NCBI RefSeq assembly: GCF_001704415.2
Contig: NC_030823.1
Location: 75,888,458 to 75,952,457, forward strand
From: Capra hircus
Taxonomy: Eukaryota > Chordata > Mammalia > Artiodactyla > Bovidae
Direction: 5' to 3'
DNA: 64,000 bases
Shown here: piece after piece, positions 22,933-35,289 of the stretch
Layout: each line of letters opens with the position of its first letter
Numbering within the stretch: the stretch's first letter is position 1
Notes under the pieces: model-generated
The model's database searches: none
The model's input: only the letters and a program-made list of their open reading frames with translations
Told to the model about the DNA's origin: nothing
Translations under genes and position numbers: made by a program

Positions 22933-23667
22933 AAATGATAGGATTTTGATTTTGATGTGGTAGGTTTTCTGACCAAATTTTCCTGACTGAATGGAGAATA
23001 AAAATCTAGCAAATAATCCTCCTAACATAGTAGGACAAAAAGAAATAAAACATGCATTTAAAGATATTATTTTCCAAATACACAATTTTAACACTGGCTT
23101 GTAATAAAAAATCCACCTCTCTTAAGGGCCACTTTGCCTATTTTAGTTTGACTAGTGAAATTTTTTTTTCTTTTTCAGTGACACTGAGACGTCTAAAATA
23201 GTAGCATCTTAGAGGGTCCAGAATTGCTCCCCTGCCCCCCGCCCCCAAGAGACCAGTGTCCTACTGTGAAATAGGGTCCGATGCACCGTATGTATGAGTA
23301 ACACGAGATGCTGTGATCTGCACGAAGGTGAAGCACCATCTCACCATAACAGCCCGGGTTAAGGATCCCGCACTTTCTCGGGTGGGTGGTGAGGCAGAGG
23401 CCAGGCCTGCGGACCGGTGAGAGGGTGTGGGCGAGAGAGCCTGCGGGGCGCGGACTTTTCATGCTGTTTGTTCACTCGTGAGTCAGCCCTCTGAGTCAGC
23501 TCATGACAAGTGTGTGTGGAATCCAGGGAGAAGGGCCAGTGCACAGCTTCAGCCTTGGAGGGGTTTGCTGATGACAGGATGCTGTGCCTGTAGCTTCAGT
23601 CCCAGTTCTAGCCCTGAAGCCCAAGAGCGGAGGGTCAGTTTGCCTCTTTGCCTGCTTCTCTCTGTCA
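22933..23667. other. Non-genic DNA
   Basis: The part at 23340-23470 is GC-richer. Short open frames on both strands lack domains. No repeat recognised. Confidence 0.5.
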
Positions 23668-23679
23668 AGTGAGAAGAGT

Positions 23680-23945
23680 GCTGCTAAGTCCCTTCAGTCA
23701 CGTCCGACTCTGTGCGACCCCATAGACGGCAGCCCAGCAGGCTCCCCCGTCCCTGGGATTCTCCAGGCAAGAACACTGGAGTGGGTTGCCATTTCCTTCT
23801 CCAATGCATGAAAGTGAAAAGTGAAAGGGAAGTCGCTCAGTTGTGTCTGACTCTTCGAAACCTCATGGACTGCAGCCTACCAGGCTCCTCCATCCATGGG
23901 ATTTTCCAGGCAAGAGTACTGGAGTGGGGTGCCATCGCCTTCTCC
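23680..23945 (-). mobile_element. Bov-A2 SINE, full dimer
   Basis: Both monomers with linker ATGCATGAAAGTGAAAAG. Flanked by a perfect 12-bp duplication AGTGAGAAGAGT at 23668-23679 and 23946-23957. The tail has only two GCT units. Confidence 0.96.
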
Positions 23946-23957
23946 AGTGAGAAGAGT

Positions 23958-25221
23958 AAACTCCCCCAAATGGAGCTCTTATGCTTCTGCCCTTTGTGGG
24001 TCTGGGACTCACTGTGGAGAATCTGAAAGGCCACGTGCAGCAGGAAAACCAAACCAGAGCGCCTGTGATGGGACACCAGCAAGCCTCTGGGGACTATCAA
24101 GTTATCCTAAAAGTGTTAATCGCCATTGTTTCTGGCTGATTTCTTCTCTCTCTCATGTAGTAGGGACGCAGTCATGAAGTAGAGGACTGAAGGCAATTAG
24201 GGGTCAGCTCTGCCAGCCACTCAGAGCTCGGGACCTGTTCTGTCTCCTTTTCACCATCTTAAATCTCTTACACAAAGTGGTCCATGCTTGCAGAGCTTCT
24301 CTTCTCTTTCACTTTCTGCAGAAAAAGGTAGACACACGCTAAAAAGGATCTGGCTGTGAATATTCATGATGGAAAATGGATGGAAGTCATTTAAATTATC
24401 CAAATGGATGAAAGTTATTTAAAATATCCAGTCATTTAATCTGTTTGTTTTTAAAATAGTTCGCATTTTAATACGTTTAGACCCTGAGATTTTTGCACCT
24501 TGTTTTATGTCCCTGGGTATGTTCCAGTATCTTCTGGTTTATAGTCTACGGGAACTTGAATAGAATGTTTATCCTACTGTTGTGTGAAAATTCTAAAATC
24601 TGAATTATGTTAAATTGGTTCACAGTGCTTTTCAGGTCTACTATAACCTTCTACTTTTCTGTCTATTCATTCTATTAATTTTTGAGAGTTTGATATTGAA
24701 ACTCCAACTAAAAATCTTAATTTATCTATTTAAAAAGTAATTGTAACCTTTGGTGGAGCTATATGTAACCTTATTCTGTATTTTCCAAGTCACCTGTAAA
24801 TGTGTTATCATACTTACATAGTTTAAAAAAGAAAATAGTTCATAATTTCCATGAACTCAGTCAATATTTCAAATCTGTACAATTTTTATGGAGCATTGAT
24901 TCTTAGTGTGCCTATTTTAAAATGTGAAATATTTTTCTGTGCAATTCAGCATTTCTACAGATTTGGTATTGGTATTAGAAATTGGATACATATTATGCTT
25001 GGGAAGAATACATGGAAAAGGAGGTGACTAGGGCCCAACAGCTAGTTCCCTCCATTATGCCTTAAATATCATAGACTTCAAAAATGCAACATATTAGAAT
25101 AGAACTCTTCTTTCTATTAAACAAGAAACATTCTTACTCTTGCAGCAAATTTCTATTAGGTACAGAAACATTTCAGAGAAAAATGGCTGATTCAAGTTGA
25201 GGCTTGACAGAAACAATAAAA
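23958..25221. other. AT-rich non-genic DNA
   Basis: No gene or repeat recognised. Confidence 0.5.
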
Positions 25222-25275
25222 TTCTGTAAACCAATTATCCTTCAATTAAAAGATAAATAAATTTTAAAAATAAAA
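25222..25275 (+). mobile_element. Very short L1 3' end
   Basis: TTCTGTAAACCAATTATCC and TTCAATTAAAAGATAAATAA are the last bases of an L1 followed by an A-rich tail. AATAAAAT occurs on both sides, but in A-rich sequence this is weak evidence of a target duplication. Confidence 0.7.
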
Positions 25276-27559
25276 TGAAGTTTGAGATTCTTAAGACATA
25301 ACCTTTTCTATAGTTAAACTAAAGTCAATATTAATTAGCAAGTTAAATTTACTGAAGCCAGATTTATGAAACTTGAGAATGGAATCTGTTTTCTGGAAAA
25401 TTCTAGTGGAAAATTTTGGAGCTGAGGTGTTATTAAGAAAGAATGTTCAAATAAATACAGAATTAAAAGTGGTTTTATGGATGATGACTGGCACTTGCAT
25501 ATTAAGGGGGACAATCTTCTGGAATTAAAATGTGTTTCTTCACTGAACTTAAACCTTAGAGGAAAATTCCTAATATTTGGAAGTTGGGCCAAAGGAAAGA
25601 GTGACTATAGAAAAGTACAACTGATTTCATCACTCTATCTTTTCAGTGAATTCTTCTCATAGTAGAAATCATTCTGAAGGAATAGTTAAGGACTTCACTG
25701 CGGCTTGGTTCACATCCTGCTCTGTTCCCATGGTGGAGAGGAGACCGGCTGGCTTGTGAGATTAGGAGCTCCCGCAAGACTCTGAGAACTTCCTGGCTTT
25801 ATGCTAGCCAGAAACAACAGCATGGAGTGTTTTTACAATAATCCTGTTTTGGGGTAAAAACAGGAAAGGGAGAAGCATGTTAAAATTATATATTTTATAA
25901 GAAGAACCAAAAGGAAACAGAGCTGTTTCAGTTTGGGGGAAAGTTAAAATTGAATCTGATCATCCGAATTATTTGCTTGCCTATTTTTGAACAAAAAGCT
26001 ATCCTGATATGCCCTTAAAAGACTGTAAAGCTTCTGTTCATGTCTTGCTCTGAATCTAGGCTCCCAAACTAAGGTGACAATATTGAATTCCCCACTCTGC
26101 CCTACTTAGAACACTCACTCTGTTGGAAAGATACACCAGTGCTTGCTGACACTGGTTCCCATGATCAGATCTAATTTATTGTGTACTTGAAGGATTTTTC
26201 CCAATATTTCTTAGAATTGAAATAGGCTGTTAATACCTTATTTTATTGTACTGTATCTCATCATCAGCAATCAACAAATAGGTATTATTTAGTGCTAATT
26301 CATATGTTATTCCAAAGTTCTAACTAATATTTTCTAAATGATTTTTTTAAAGGCCGTATTGTTAATGGACACAGTGTTACTTCACAAATTTTGAAGGGAA
26401 AAGCGTTATTATCTAAATGGACTCCTGGGAAATCTCAGGTGATCTTTTGGCTTCTTTGTGTTTCCCTTCGGGTGTCTGTTCTTGGGCAGACAATAAATAT
26501 CTCTCCCGTCTCTGACTATCCTGGTATTTTCCTCTGGTCCTTTTGAAATGGCATCAGTTTTTCTTCTGACACGACTGTTATTCTTTCCAGCATAGCAAAG
26601 CTTGGGCTCACAGCACACATCAGGAAATGCTATGCTTTTTCTTTAAGGCTTTTCTAATTTTTAATTAAAAAGAAAAGCTTGGCTCTCGCTGATCACCTAC
26701 AGGAGTGTGACTCTCCATGGTTACCTGTCACTCAAAGAGCTCCCGCTCCGAGGAATGCTAATTAGTCCCACTAAAGCTCCGTAATTGAACTGGAGAGAGG
26801 CTGCCAGAGGTGCGTGTCGGCCTTCACTCAGCACAGCCTCGCCATGTGAATGGAGGGGGCAGTCTGTCCACAAGGAGAGGAACAAAGGAAGCTGGGGACT
26901 GAACGAGAAACAACAACATTCCATCTGCCATTTGTTACTCTCAGTTGTAAAGTGATTTTCAAGATGTAGCCTGGATACTACGTCGATATTTTTTTTTTAA
27001 AAAAAGAAAAAAATTGCCTTTGGGCAGAAGAGAATGAGCCACAGCGTCCTCTAGGTGACGATCTCGGGGATGGCTGACACATCCGAGCTGCAGATAATCA
27101 TAATGGTGGGAACAGGTGCATGTTTGGGGGAAATAGTCTTTTATGTAGATGAAGGTGGTGTTTGAACCCAGACAAGCCACCTCACAGGAAAGCTTCTTGG
27201 TTATTCTTTGGAGAATAAAAGAGAAAGTTCTTGGGGCTGCGATGCCCTCTCCCCAGACGCAGACAAACATGAACATTGGCATTTAGACAATTTAAAGGAG
27301 AGTGAGAAGTTCAGTGGATAACATCTTAGACCATCATTTATAACAGAGGAAGAACACTAAGGTAACTGTGCTTTAATTGTGTTTCAATGGGGATTCATCT
27401 CTTCAACTTGGTTCAAAGTGTTAAAGTTGGAAAAAGAAAACACAGCTGATGTAGTAGGCCCCTAAACTCATGTTAAGGACTGACATGGTTCTTAAATGCA
27501 AGCTTTTTTTTTTTTTTAATCCTTTATTGTAAAATTATCCAGTTCAAACCAAGCGTTGC
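25276..27559. other. 2.3-kb repeat-free block
   Basis: Longest continuous stretch without a recognised transposon in the centre. The part at 26690-26960 carries homeodomain-type cores TAATTAG (26759-26765) and GTAATTGA (26781-26788). No exon is evident. A poly-T/A stretch lies at 26991-27012. Confidence 0.5.
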
Positions 27560-27679
27560 ATTTTTTAAAAATTATTTTGGGTGTATAGCTTGTGGGATCT
27601 TAGTTCCCCAACCAGGGATTGAACCCGAACCCCTGGCTTTGGAAGTTCCAAGTTCCCCTGGACTGCCAGGAAAGTCCCA
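27560..27679 (-). mobile_element. CHR-type SINE, head fragment
   Basis: CTTGTGGGATCTTAGTTCCC, CAGGGATTGAACCCG and CTGCCAGGAAAGTCCC in reverse orientation. About 120 bp, with the GC-rich body missing. Confidence 0.88.
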
Positions 27680-28260
27680 ATGGCAGGCTTTCTAACCTCA
27701 GATTTTTTAATACTGAAGGTAGTGTTTAATCATGGAATCATAGTGTCTTGGAGCTGCTGGGACCTTGGGTAGGGCACGTACACCTTGGAAAGTTTGGGAG
27801 AAGCTGTCTTACTTCAAAACCATACAGTGAAGGATGGGCTAAGCTGGAAATAGTGCCTCAGTCCATGGACCCCAAGGTTCTCATCTAGAATAAAGCCTAC
27901 AAAGCAATAGATAAAATGTTATCTGATTCTAAGGTGGGTGCTGCACAGTCCACGACCCACAGGTCAGAGGACTCTGTCCTGCCCTTTGCTATCACCAGTG
28001 TCCGCAGCACTTGTAATCCCCTGGTGTTTGCTGAATGAATAAATGATGCAGTCTTGTGTGATTTGAATATTTCAATTGACTTTCAAGTATTTAAAATGCT
28101 GAACCACCCAAGAAGTTAATTCTGCTCCTTTTCCTTTCTTTCTCATGTTGAGCTTATCTCAGACCAAAGGTTTCACTGGGTGTGGTGACTGACACATGTT
28201 GATAACGGGGAATCTCTGTTGTCCTAACTTACCGTATGATGGAGGAGCTACTTTTTACTT
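27680..28260. other. Non-genic DNA
   Basis: No gene recognised. TTGCTGAATGAATAAATGATG near 28030 looks like the end of an old MIR or L2 copy. Confidence 0.45.
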
Positions 28261-28271
28261 CAGAGAAGCAA

Positions 28272-28461
28272 GGGCTTCCCTGGCTCAGCTGGTAAAGAAT
28301 CCACCTGCAATGTGGGAAACCTGGGTTTGATCCCTGGGTTGGGAAGATCCCCTGGAGAAGGGAAAAGCTACCCACTCCAGTGTTCTGGCCTGGAGAATTC
28401 CATGGACTATACAGTCTATGGGGTCACAAACAGCTGGACACAACTGAGTGACTTTCACTTT
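28272..28461 (+). mobile_element. Bov-tA SINE
   Basis: From GGGCTTCCCTGGCTCAGC to GAGTGACTTTCACTTT. A perfect 11-bp duplication CAGAGAAGCAA flanks it at 28261-28271 and 28462-28472. The head lacks the usual second GTGG. Confidence 0.95.
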
Positions 28462-28589
28462 CAGAGAAGCAATGGCAACATACTTATGCAATGTTCAAAG
28501 AAAGCCCAACACATGAGAATTTTTTAAAAAACCTGAAAATTAAAAAAAAAAAACTAGCCTAAGTAATACTCTATTCTGCATACATAAGT

Positions 28590-28750
28590 TTATGTAATTT
28601 TTACAGCAAATCCATAGTTTTGACACTCTATACACATTTTATTGATGAGGAAACTGAGTTTCAGGATGTGATAAGTAATTTCCTCAAAGTTTAAGCCAGT
28701 AAGTGAAAGAACTAGGATTTAACCCCAGTTTTACTCCAGAATTTGATCTT
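28590..28750 (-). mobile_element. MIR SINE
   Basis: Reverse MIR with ATTTTATTGATGAGGAAACTG, TAAGTAATTTCCTCAAAG and AGTGAAAGAACTAGGATTTA in order. Confidence 0.85.
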
Positions 28751-29317
28751 TCCTCAACATTGTGCATCACAACTTGTAAACATAATCTCCTAGTCTCTTT
28801 AACATGAAAATCCAGATGCTTAAAAATCAGTTCTCTTCATCATTCTGATGGAATTCCAACAATTTGTATCACTGCGTGAACAACTTATACATAAGGGTGA
28901 GTCTCTCAATGCTTGGCCCTTCTGCTTTGGTTGAGGTAGTCAAGGAAGACTTCCTGATGGGGGTGACCTTATTGCTGAGACCCAAAGAAAGAAAATGGGC
29001 CAAGAAAGCTGCCAGCTTGGATTAAAGGTAGAAGGAACAGATTCAAAAGCCCCGTGAAAAAAACAAGTTTGGTGCGTGTGAGAATTTTACCGAGGGTCCA
29101 GGTACCTGGAGTGAACTGAATGGGATAAGGGAGGGAGAGAAGATGAGGTAGGAAGGTAGGAATCGGTCAGCCCTTGTAGGATCTGGTAGGCAGAGTGAGG
29201 CATGAAGGCTTTATTCCAGTGGTAGTGGGAAGCAGCTACAGAGATGTAAGCAGGGATGGGCTATGATACCACTGGTGCTTTAAACCACTCAGTCCAGCAC
29301 AGGGGACTCAGTCTTCC
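28751..29317. other. Non-genic DNA with unassigned old repeat
   Basis: About 28920-29260 (TCAAGGAAGACTTCCTGATG, then CTTGTAGGATCTGGTAGGC, AAGGCTTTATTCCAGTGG) has the pattern of an old dispersed mammalian repeat whose name I cannot assign with confidence. Confidence 0.45.
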
Positions 29318-29450
29318 GAGGCAGCCTGGGCGGGAGGGGAGTTAGAGGGGATACATGTGTAGGTACGGCTGAGCCCCTTTGCAGTTCACCTGAACCTATC
29401 ACAACATTGTTACTCAGCTATACCCCAGTAAGAAGTTTTAAAAAAGGTAA
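29318..29450 (+). mobile_element. L1 3'-end fragment
   Basis: AGGGGATACATGTGTAGG, GGCTGAGCCCCTTTGCAG and CTATCACAACATTGTTACTC followed by a short A-rich end. Forward orientation. Confidence 0.85.
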
Positions 29451-29491
29451 TAGCAACAACAAAGGTCACTGAGAGGCTGATAGGTTGTAGG

Positions 29492-29542
29492 GAATTCTGT
29501 AAAGCAATTATCCCTCGATAAAAAATAAATGAATAAAAAAAA
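29492..29542 (+). mobile_element. 51-bp L1 3' end with target duplication
   Basis: The insert consists of GAATTCTGTAAAGCAATTAT plus a few bases and an A-rich tail. It is bounded by a perfect 12-bp duplication ATAGGTTGTAGG at 29480-29491 and 29543-29554. This makes it a complete but extremely 5'-truncated retrotransposition event. Confidence 0.92.
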
Positions 29543-29615
29543 ATAGGTTGTAGGAAGGGAGAAGAAGACTGTGGCAGACACTTGGTCACAGCTTGAGCCA
29601 TGGATGGTGGGGAGT

Positions 29616-29664
29616 CAGCAGGCTCAGAACACACGCAGCAGGCTCAGAACACATGCGGCAGGCT
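29616..29664. repeat. 20-bp tandem repeat, two and a half copies
   Basis: CAGCAGGCTCAGAACACACG at 29616-29635 is repeated with one change at 29636-29655 and then partially to about 29664. Confidence 0.85.
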
Positions 29665-29665
29665 G

Positions 29666-32061
29666 TGCCCCGCTGACGGCCGGCGACCGGAAGTGGGCGT
29701 GGGAGGGTGGGGCACGCCGGAAGTCCGTTCACCCCGAGGGCCAGTGGATGGTGTTGACCCGGTGGAAATGAAGTAAGACCAATTTGAGGGACATATTGGT
29801 GGTGCTTTTTGCATAGAATATTCTCAATACACTTTTTTTTTTTAAATAAAAAGAGTAAAAGGTGGTTGGAGACTTAGGTTGCTTGATTTATGGACACTCA
29901 GTGAATACCTCCCTGTGTCAGAGCAATGACATGACCTAATGTGAAACAAGGCTACTATTTATTTCATCTCATGTCATTTTATTCTATTATCTTATTCTGC
30001 TCTATTTTATTCTATTCTTTTTATTTTATTTGTTGTGGCTACTATTTTAAACTAAAAAAACAAAAACAGCCCAGAGTCATAATGAATGATAAGGTATATA
30101 TCATTGTACCATTCAAGAAACAACATCTATTTTGAAATGAAACAAGTTAAATGGCCGTGAAATTCCTTCTTAGGATCATTTGGATAGGCTTCAGGGAGAA
30201 AAAAATTAAACAAAGGAAAAACCATAATTAAAAACATGTCAAATGAACCTCTTATCATACGTTTTCCTACCTGGTAAGTAAGGAGGCACATCTCGTCAGA
30301 CCTGGTAGTTCATGTGCCTGGAATGCTGTAGGGAGACTCGCCCTTCCCCATGCCCTTGACGTTTTCTCCTCCACTCCAGAGTAAAAATGCATAGAAAGAA
30401 AATTTGACTTTTGGTAAAAAGAAACTGGTCTCAGCACAAGACCCTGAAAGATAATCATTATTAAAAATACTCTGATTTTTGAAAATACTACTCTGATGTT
30501 TCTGCCTCCTATTTAAAATTTATGTGTGAGAGAGTGTTGTGTGTGTGTGTGTGAAGGTTTTTTCTTGCCTGCTGGTCATGGCTGCCATTATTTTTATTAA
30601 ACACAGGATTGTTAACCTCTTTATTGAACACAAGCATAACACATATGATGGTTGATTAATAGCCAAAAATGCCAGCACCTGAAGTTTGTTCCAGAATTGG
30701 TGAAAAGTCCTCTGTTGAGTTTACATATTGCGTCTGTTTCGTTAGCACTGAAGTTTCCCTCGTGATCTCGATTCCAGCCTGTGCTTCATCCACCCGGCGT
30801 TTCGCCTGATGTACTCTGCATGGAAGTTAAATACGCAGGGTGACGGTATTCTATCCGAATATTTTGCAGAGAATTGCGTAGCTGTCACCCACATGTATTC
30901 CCCTTGGCTAACTCATTGTTCTTTCTTTCCTCTTGCCTTTAAAACTTAAATCCATAGTTTCCGCTGTATTCATTTTTCCTTTCTAATACTTGGCCTGCAA
31001 GTATTCTTTACATGTATTTTATCTGTTTGTTTCAAGCCTCCTTAAATCTCAAATCCAGAAATGTATCAGGGCACATATATGAGGGCATGTAGGAAGAGCT
31101 ATCTCTGGTAGAGTGGAGATGAGTAAACGCCAGCTGAGCGTGCCTGCCTTCTTTTCTCTTATGACTCTGGGGTTGAGACGAGACTTCAGCCTGGGCGATG
31201 CAGATCCTCAGGGCTCGGTCATTTCTTCAGGACTGAGTATGGACAGAGTGTCAGATTGTTCCACCTTCAAGACTGCCCAGTGGACATGCCATCATTTCTT
31301 TCGTTTATTTCCATGTTGAATATGTCGAATCCCTTCCCTATCATATTCCCATGAACTCTTTTCTCTGATTTTTCACTATTATAAAGACATGGTAACCAGT
31401 GAAGGATCAGACACTCTTAGGGATGGAAAGGCTGAGAGTCACACAGGACACTAAGTAACCCAAAGCTGTTGAGAGCAATGGGGCAACAATTTCTGAATTC
31501 TGAAATCAACAACATTTAATCTAACCACTTGTTATCTCCATGCATTCCATCCCTATTATGTTTGAAATAAAGAGAAGGTAAATAATTAACCAACTAAGAT
31601 ATTTGGAAATTTGTTGATTTTGCCTGCCGTTTATATTTTGGCATTGAAAATGGCAGGAATGCTGAGTGGCAGACACTGGTTGTCCCCAGTATCACGTGTT
31701 GTAATAGAAAGATTACACTTCCAGCTTCCCACATGAGTCCAGTGACAATGTGGCTAAGCTCTGGTCAAAGAGATGCAGACCGACATGATGTGTAAGAGTG
31801 GGCGTGGCGTTCTTCTCCACCCCTCCTGCTGGCAGGGATATGGGCCTGCTCGTGGGCCATCGTGCACCACGTGAATGGAGCCAACACCCCAGGGACAGCA
31901 GAAGATCATGAGAGGAAAGTGACTGAGCGTCTAATGATTTAATGGGATGGAACCTAAAGTCACCCAGACTCCAGTGAGGGGTAAAGGATCCTCCCAGCAT
32001 CTCTGTCACACACCCATCAACTTACAGTCCAAGGAACACAGGCATATAACTATAATATCAG
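29666..32061. other. Non-genic DNA
   Basis: GC-rich and CpG-bearing at 29670-29760, then AT-rich. T-rich imperfect TTTTATTCTA repeats lie at 29977-30030 and a short (TG)n at 30536-30553. The part at 31700-32010 resembles an old DNA-transposon or LTR remnant that I cannot name. No gene recognised. Confidence 0.45.
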
Positions 32062-32190
32062 TGGGAGGGAGGCTCAAGAGGGAGGGAATATATGTACACT
32101 TGCGGCTGATTCACGTTGCTGTATAGCAGAAACCAACACAGCATTGTAAAGCAACTATACTCCAAGTAAAAAGAAATTAAATATATATAC
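32062..32190 (+). mobile_element. L1 3'-end fragment
   Basis: GGGAGGCTCAAGAGGGAGGG, GGCTGATTCACGTTGCTG and ACAGCATTGTAAAGCAAC followed by an A-rich tail. This is the same 3'-terminal region as the 51-bp piece at 29.5 kb. Confidence 0.88.
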
Positions 32191-32269
32191 ATCAAAATAT
32201 CCTATTGAAACAGTGTAAAATTTAGACAAATCCATTTTGAAAATTAGGTTTAGAAAACTATAAAATATT

Positions 32270-32859
32270 CAGTTCAGTTCAGTTGCTCACTTGTGTCTGA
32301 CTCTTTGCGACCCCATGGACTGCAGCACGCCAGGCCTCCCTGTCCATCATCAACTCCCAGATTTTACTCAAACTCATGTCCATCAAGTCAGTGATGCTAT
32401 CCAGCCATCTCATCCTCTGTCATCCCCTTCTCCTCCCACCTTCAATCTTTTCTAGCATCAGGATCTTTTCCAGTAAGTCAGTTCTTTGCATCAGGTGGTC
32501 AAGTTTTGGAGCTTCAGCTTCAGTCCTTCCAATGTATATTCAGGCCTGATTTCCTTTAGGATGGACTGGTTGGATCTCCTTGCTGTCCAAGGGACTCTCA
32601 AGAGTCTTCTCCAACATCACAGTTCAAAAGCATCAATTCTTCAGCACTCAGCTTTCTTTATGGTCCAACTCTCATATCCATATATAACTACTGGAAAAAC
32701 CATAGCTTTGACTAGACAAACCTTTGTCAGAGAAGTAATGTCTTCGCTTTTTAATATGCTATTTAGGTTGGTCATAGCTTTTCTTCCAAGGAGCAAGCAT
32801 CTTTTAATTTCATGGCTGCAGTTACCATCTGCAGTGATTCTGGAGCCCCAAACCAAATG
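32270..32859 (-). mobile_element. BovB LINE, 5'-truncated, with target duplication
   Basis: 590 bp of BovB 3' end in reverse, starting with the (GTTCA)n complement of its tail. Flanked by the perfect 10-bp ATAAAATATT at 32260-32269 and 32860-32869. The ORF remnant on the minus strand (32856-32641) shows GSRITADGNCSHEIKRCLLLG, with later breaks. Confidence 0.96.
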
Positions 32860-32869
32860 ATAAAATATT

Positions 32870-33469
32870 AGGTTCAGTCTTATTGATTTGTGTGAGTGGT
32901 TCCAGCTTAAGCTACATTGACTATCTTATTCATGAGAGATAAATTTCTATTTAGATGAATGAGAAATACCTTATCTTAGCTATACTTATGGCTAAATTTA
33001 CATCCTGCATTATAGAATTAGAACTATATTGAAATCAATACATTAAAACCAAAAAAAAGTTGTTCTAGGTGACAACATTGATATTAGTCAATACAGAAAT
33101 CAGAGGTGTTTTTGAAACAGTGACTTTGCAGTGCTTCATAAAAAGTCCCTCACCTTTTGGAAGATGAAATAGAGTGGACATTTGATATTGCTAAGGAATA
33201 TGCCCGAAACCTTCCCGAGTTTCCTAATTTAAGGATATAATTTCTACACGAGCACGCGACAAGAATAGTCAGAAACATGAAGTCATCTCTTTGGACCCCG
33301 AGTGAGAATAGATGTGTCCACTAGGGAGCAGAGAGAGCCCTGAAGCTGGGAGTTGCCAGGAGGTGCCCAGGCTAGTAGGTGCCCGGTTCCCACGTGGCAT
33401 TCCCAGACAGCCCTGGGAGCGCGGATCTGTGCCCTGGAAAAACACACGCTGCCTCACGTCAGTGACTAT
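32870..33469. other. Non-genic DNA
   Basis: No gene or repeat recognised. Confidence 0.5.
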
Positions 33470-33480
33470 GGAGGTTTCTT

Positions 33481-33964
33481 TCTCTTTTTTTAAAAAAATA
33501 TCAGTTTTAATTGAGGGATAATTGCCTTACAAAGCTGTGTCGGTTTCTGCCGTATATCAGCATGAATCAGCTCTGAGTATACGTATCCCTCCTCTCTTGA
33601 GCCGCCCTCCCACCCCCGCCCCAACCCCTCTCCTGCTCCAGGTCGTCGCATAGCGCTGAGCTGGGCTCCCGCGCTCCACAGCTGCTTCCCTCCAGCTGTG
33701 CGTTTCGCACGCGGTAAGGGCCGTGTTACAGTGTTACCCTCTCTACTCATCCCGCCCTCTCCTTCCCCTACCGTGTCCACCGGCCCATTCTCCCTGCTTG
33801 CATCTCTACTCCTGCCCTGAAAAGAGACTCATCTGCACCATTTTTCTAGATTCCATATGAATGTGTTAATATACAGTATTTGTCTTCCTCTCTCTAACCT
33901 ACTTCATTCTGTATGACAGCCTCTAGGTTCATCCACCTCAGTTCAACCGACTCAGATTCATTTT
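33481..33964 (-). mobile_element. L1 LINE, 5'-truncated, with target duplication
   Basis: 484 bp of L1 3' end in reverse with its tail as T-rich sequence at 33481-33492. The perfect 11-bp duplication GGAGGTTTCTT at 33470-33480 and 33965-33975 defines both ends. Confidence 0.95.
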
Positions 33965-33975
33965 GGAGGTTTCTT

Positions 33976-34544
33976 GAGGGGTAAAGCCTCAGATGTGAGA
34001 TTTGTGCACGCCGAGGGTCGCCTCCCGAGTGTCTTGTGCTTTGGTCTGATGGAATCTCTGGGGACGGCTTCATGGCAGATGTCCTTAACAACCCCTTTAG
34101 TGAAGGAGCCAGGAAACACTCTGGACCGGAAACAGCTCGGTTAATCAACAAGAGACACCTATGATGGTAGCTGATTGTAAGGACTGGGCTCACCCAGAGC
34201 AACTGTGTGATTTCTTGCTTTGCTGCTCACACCTTTAAAAGGTACTGCTTAGAAAGCATTAAGTGCTAAAGGCTTAATCACTTAAAATTGAAAGGCTCTA
34301 GGTAAACATTGAGCTTACAAATAGAACATCTTAAGTAACTCTGGGAATGCACTCGCTAGTTTTAGCTGCTAATTGAAATTCTCAGATACTGGCCAGAAAA
34401 TCATAGTGGATAAGGATCATTCAAGAACAATAATAGCAGAAACTCACGCTAAACTCTATGCTAATCCAAGAACTCCAAGAGGAATTTTTGTGGGAAAGAA
34501 GTCTTTCCGGGGGACTGGCATAAGCCTCCTCATGTAGCTATTAC
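33976..34544. other. Non-genic DNA
   Basis: No gene or repeat recognised. Confidence 0.5.
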
Positions 34545-34668
34545 TATTTTTTAAATTTTTTGGCCACGCCCCATGGCGTGTGGGATCCTAGTTTCCCAGC
34601 CAGGGATTGAGCCTGCCACCCCTGCATTCGAAGCATGGAGTCCTAACCACTGGGCCACTGTTGAAATC
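34545..34668 (-). mobile_element. CHR-type SINE, head fragment
   Basis: GCGTGTGGGATCCTAGTTTCC, CAGGGATTGAGCCTG and CATGGAGTCCTAACCACTGG in reverse orientation. Confidence 0.88.
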
Positions 34669-34679
34669 TTATGACTATT

Positions 34680-34880
34680 ATATACTGAGCACTTACCCAG
34701 GTTCAAAAGTGTGCTGAGTACTTTGTATGGTATATCTCACTGGCTCTTCAGTGTAATTCTATGAAACAGTTAGCACTATTGATTTAAAAAGGAAACAGAT
34801 TTAGAGAGCTTAAGTACGTTGTCCCAAACCACTTACTGAATATCTAACAGCACGAAGATACAAACCCAGATTTCTCAGTC
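34680..34880 (-). mobile_element. MIR SINE
   Basis: Near complete reverse copy: TACTGAGCACTTACCCAGG, TTCTATGAAACAGTTAGCAC, GGAAACAGATTTAGAGAGC and GATACAAACCCAGATTTC. Confidence 0.8.
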
Positions 34881-34967
34881 CAAAATTCACGCTCTTACTA
34901 TAAAGTATCAGTCTATTCACAGAACAAATAGCCACATTCTATGTAGTATAAGAAATTGAGCCAATGT

Positions 34968-35289
34968 CACACAGACTTAGAAAACAGGCCTGTGGTTTCT
35001 GGGGAGAAGGGACAGACAGGAGTCCAGAATGGTCATGGACACATGGCTATGTTTAAAGTGGGTAACCAACAAGGTCCTACTGTATAGCACAGGGATCTCT
35101 GCTCACTGTTATCTGGCAGCCTGGATGGGAGCGGGGCTTTGGAGGAGAATGGATACATGTAAATGTATGGCTGAGTCCCTTTGCTGTTCACTGAAAACTA
35201 TCACAGTGTTGTTAATCAGCTGTACTCCAATACAAAATAAAAAGGTTTTTAAAATTTTTTAAATAAAGGAAGATTTTCATATACCAAAA
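34968..35289 (+). mobile_element. L1 3' end with target duplication
   Basis: 322 bp from the L1 3' UTR (ACTGTATAGCACAGGG, TTGCTGTTCACTGAAAAC) to an A-rich tail containing AATAAAAAGG. Flanked by AAATTGAGCCAATGT (34953-34967) and AAATTGAGTCAATGT (35290-35304), a 15-bp duplication with one mismatch. Confidence 0.94.

Noticed and set aside
29616..29664. CRISPR-like or satellite array
   Set aside because: Only two and a half directly adjoining 20-bp units with no spacers. A small tandem duplication in a mammalian genome.
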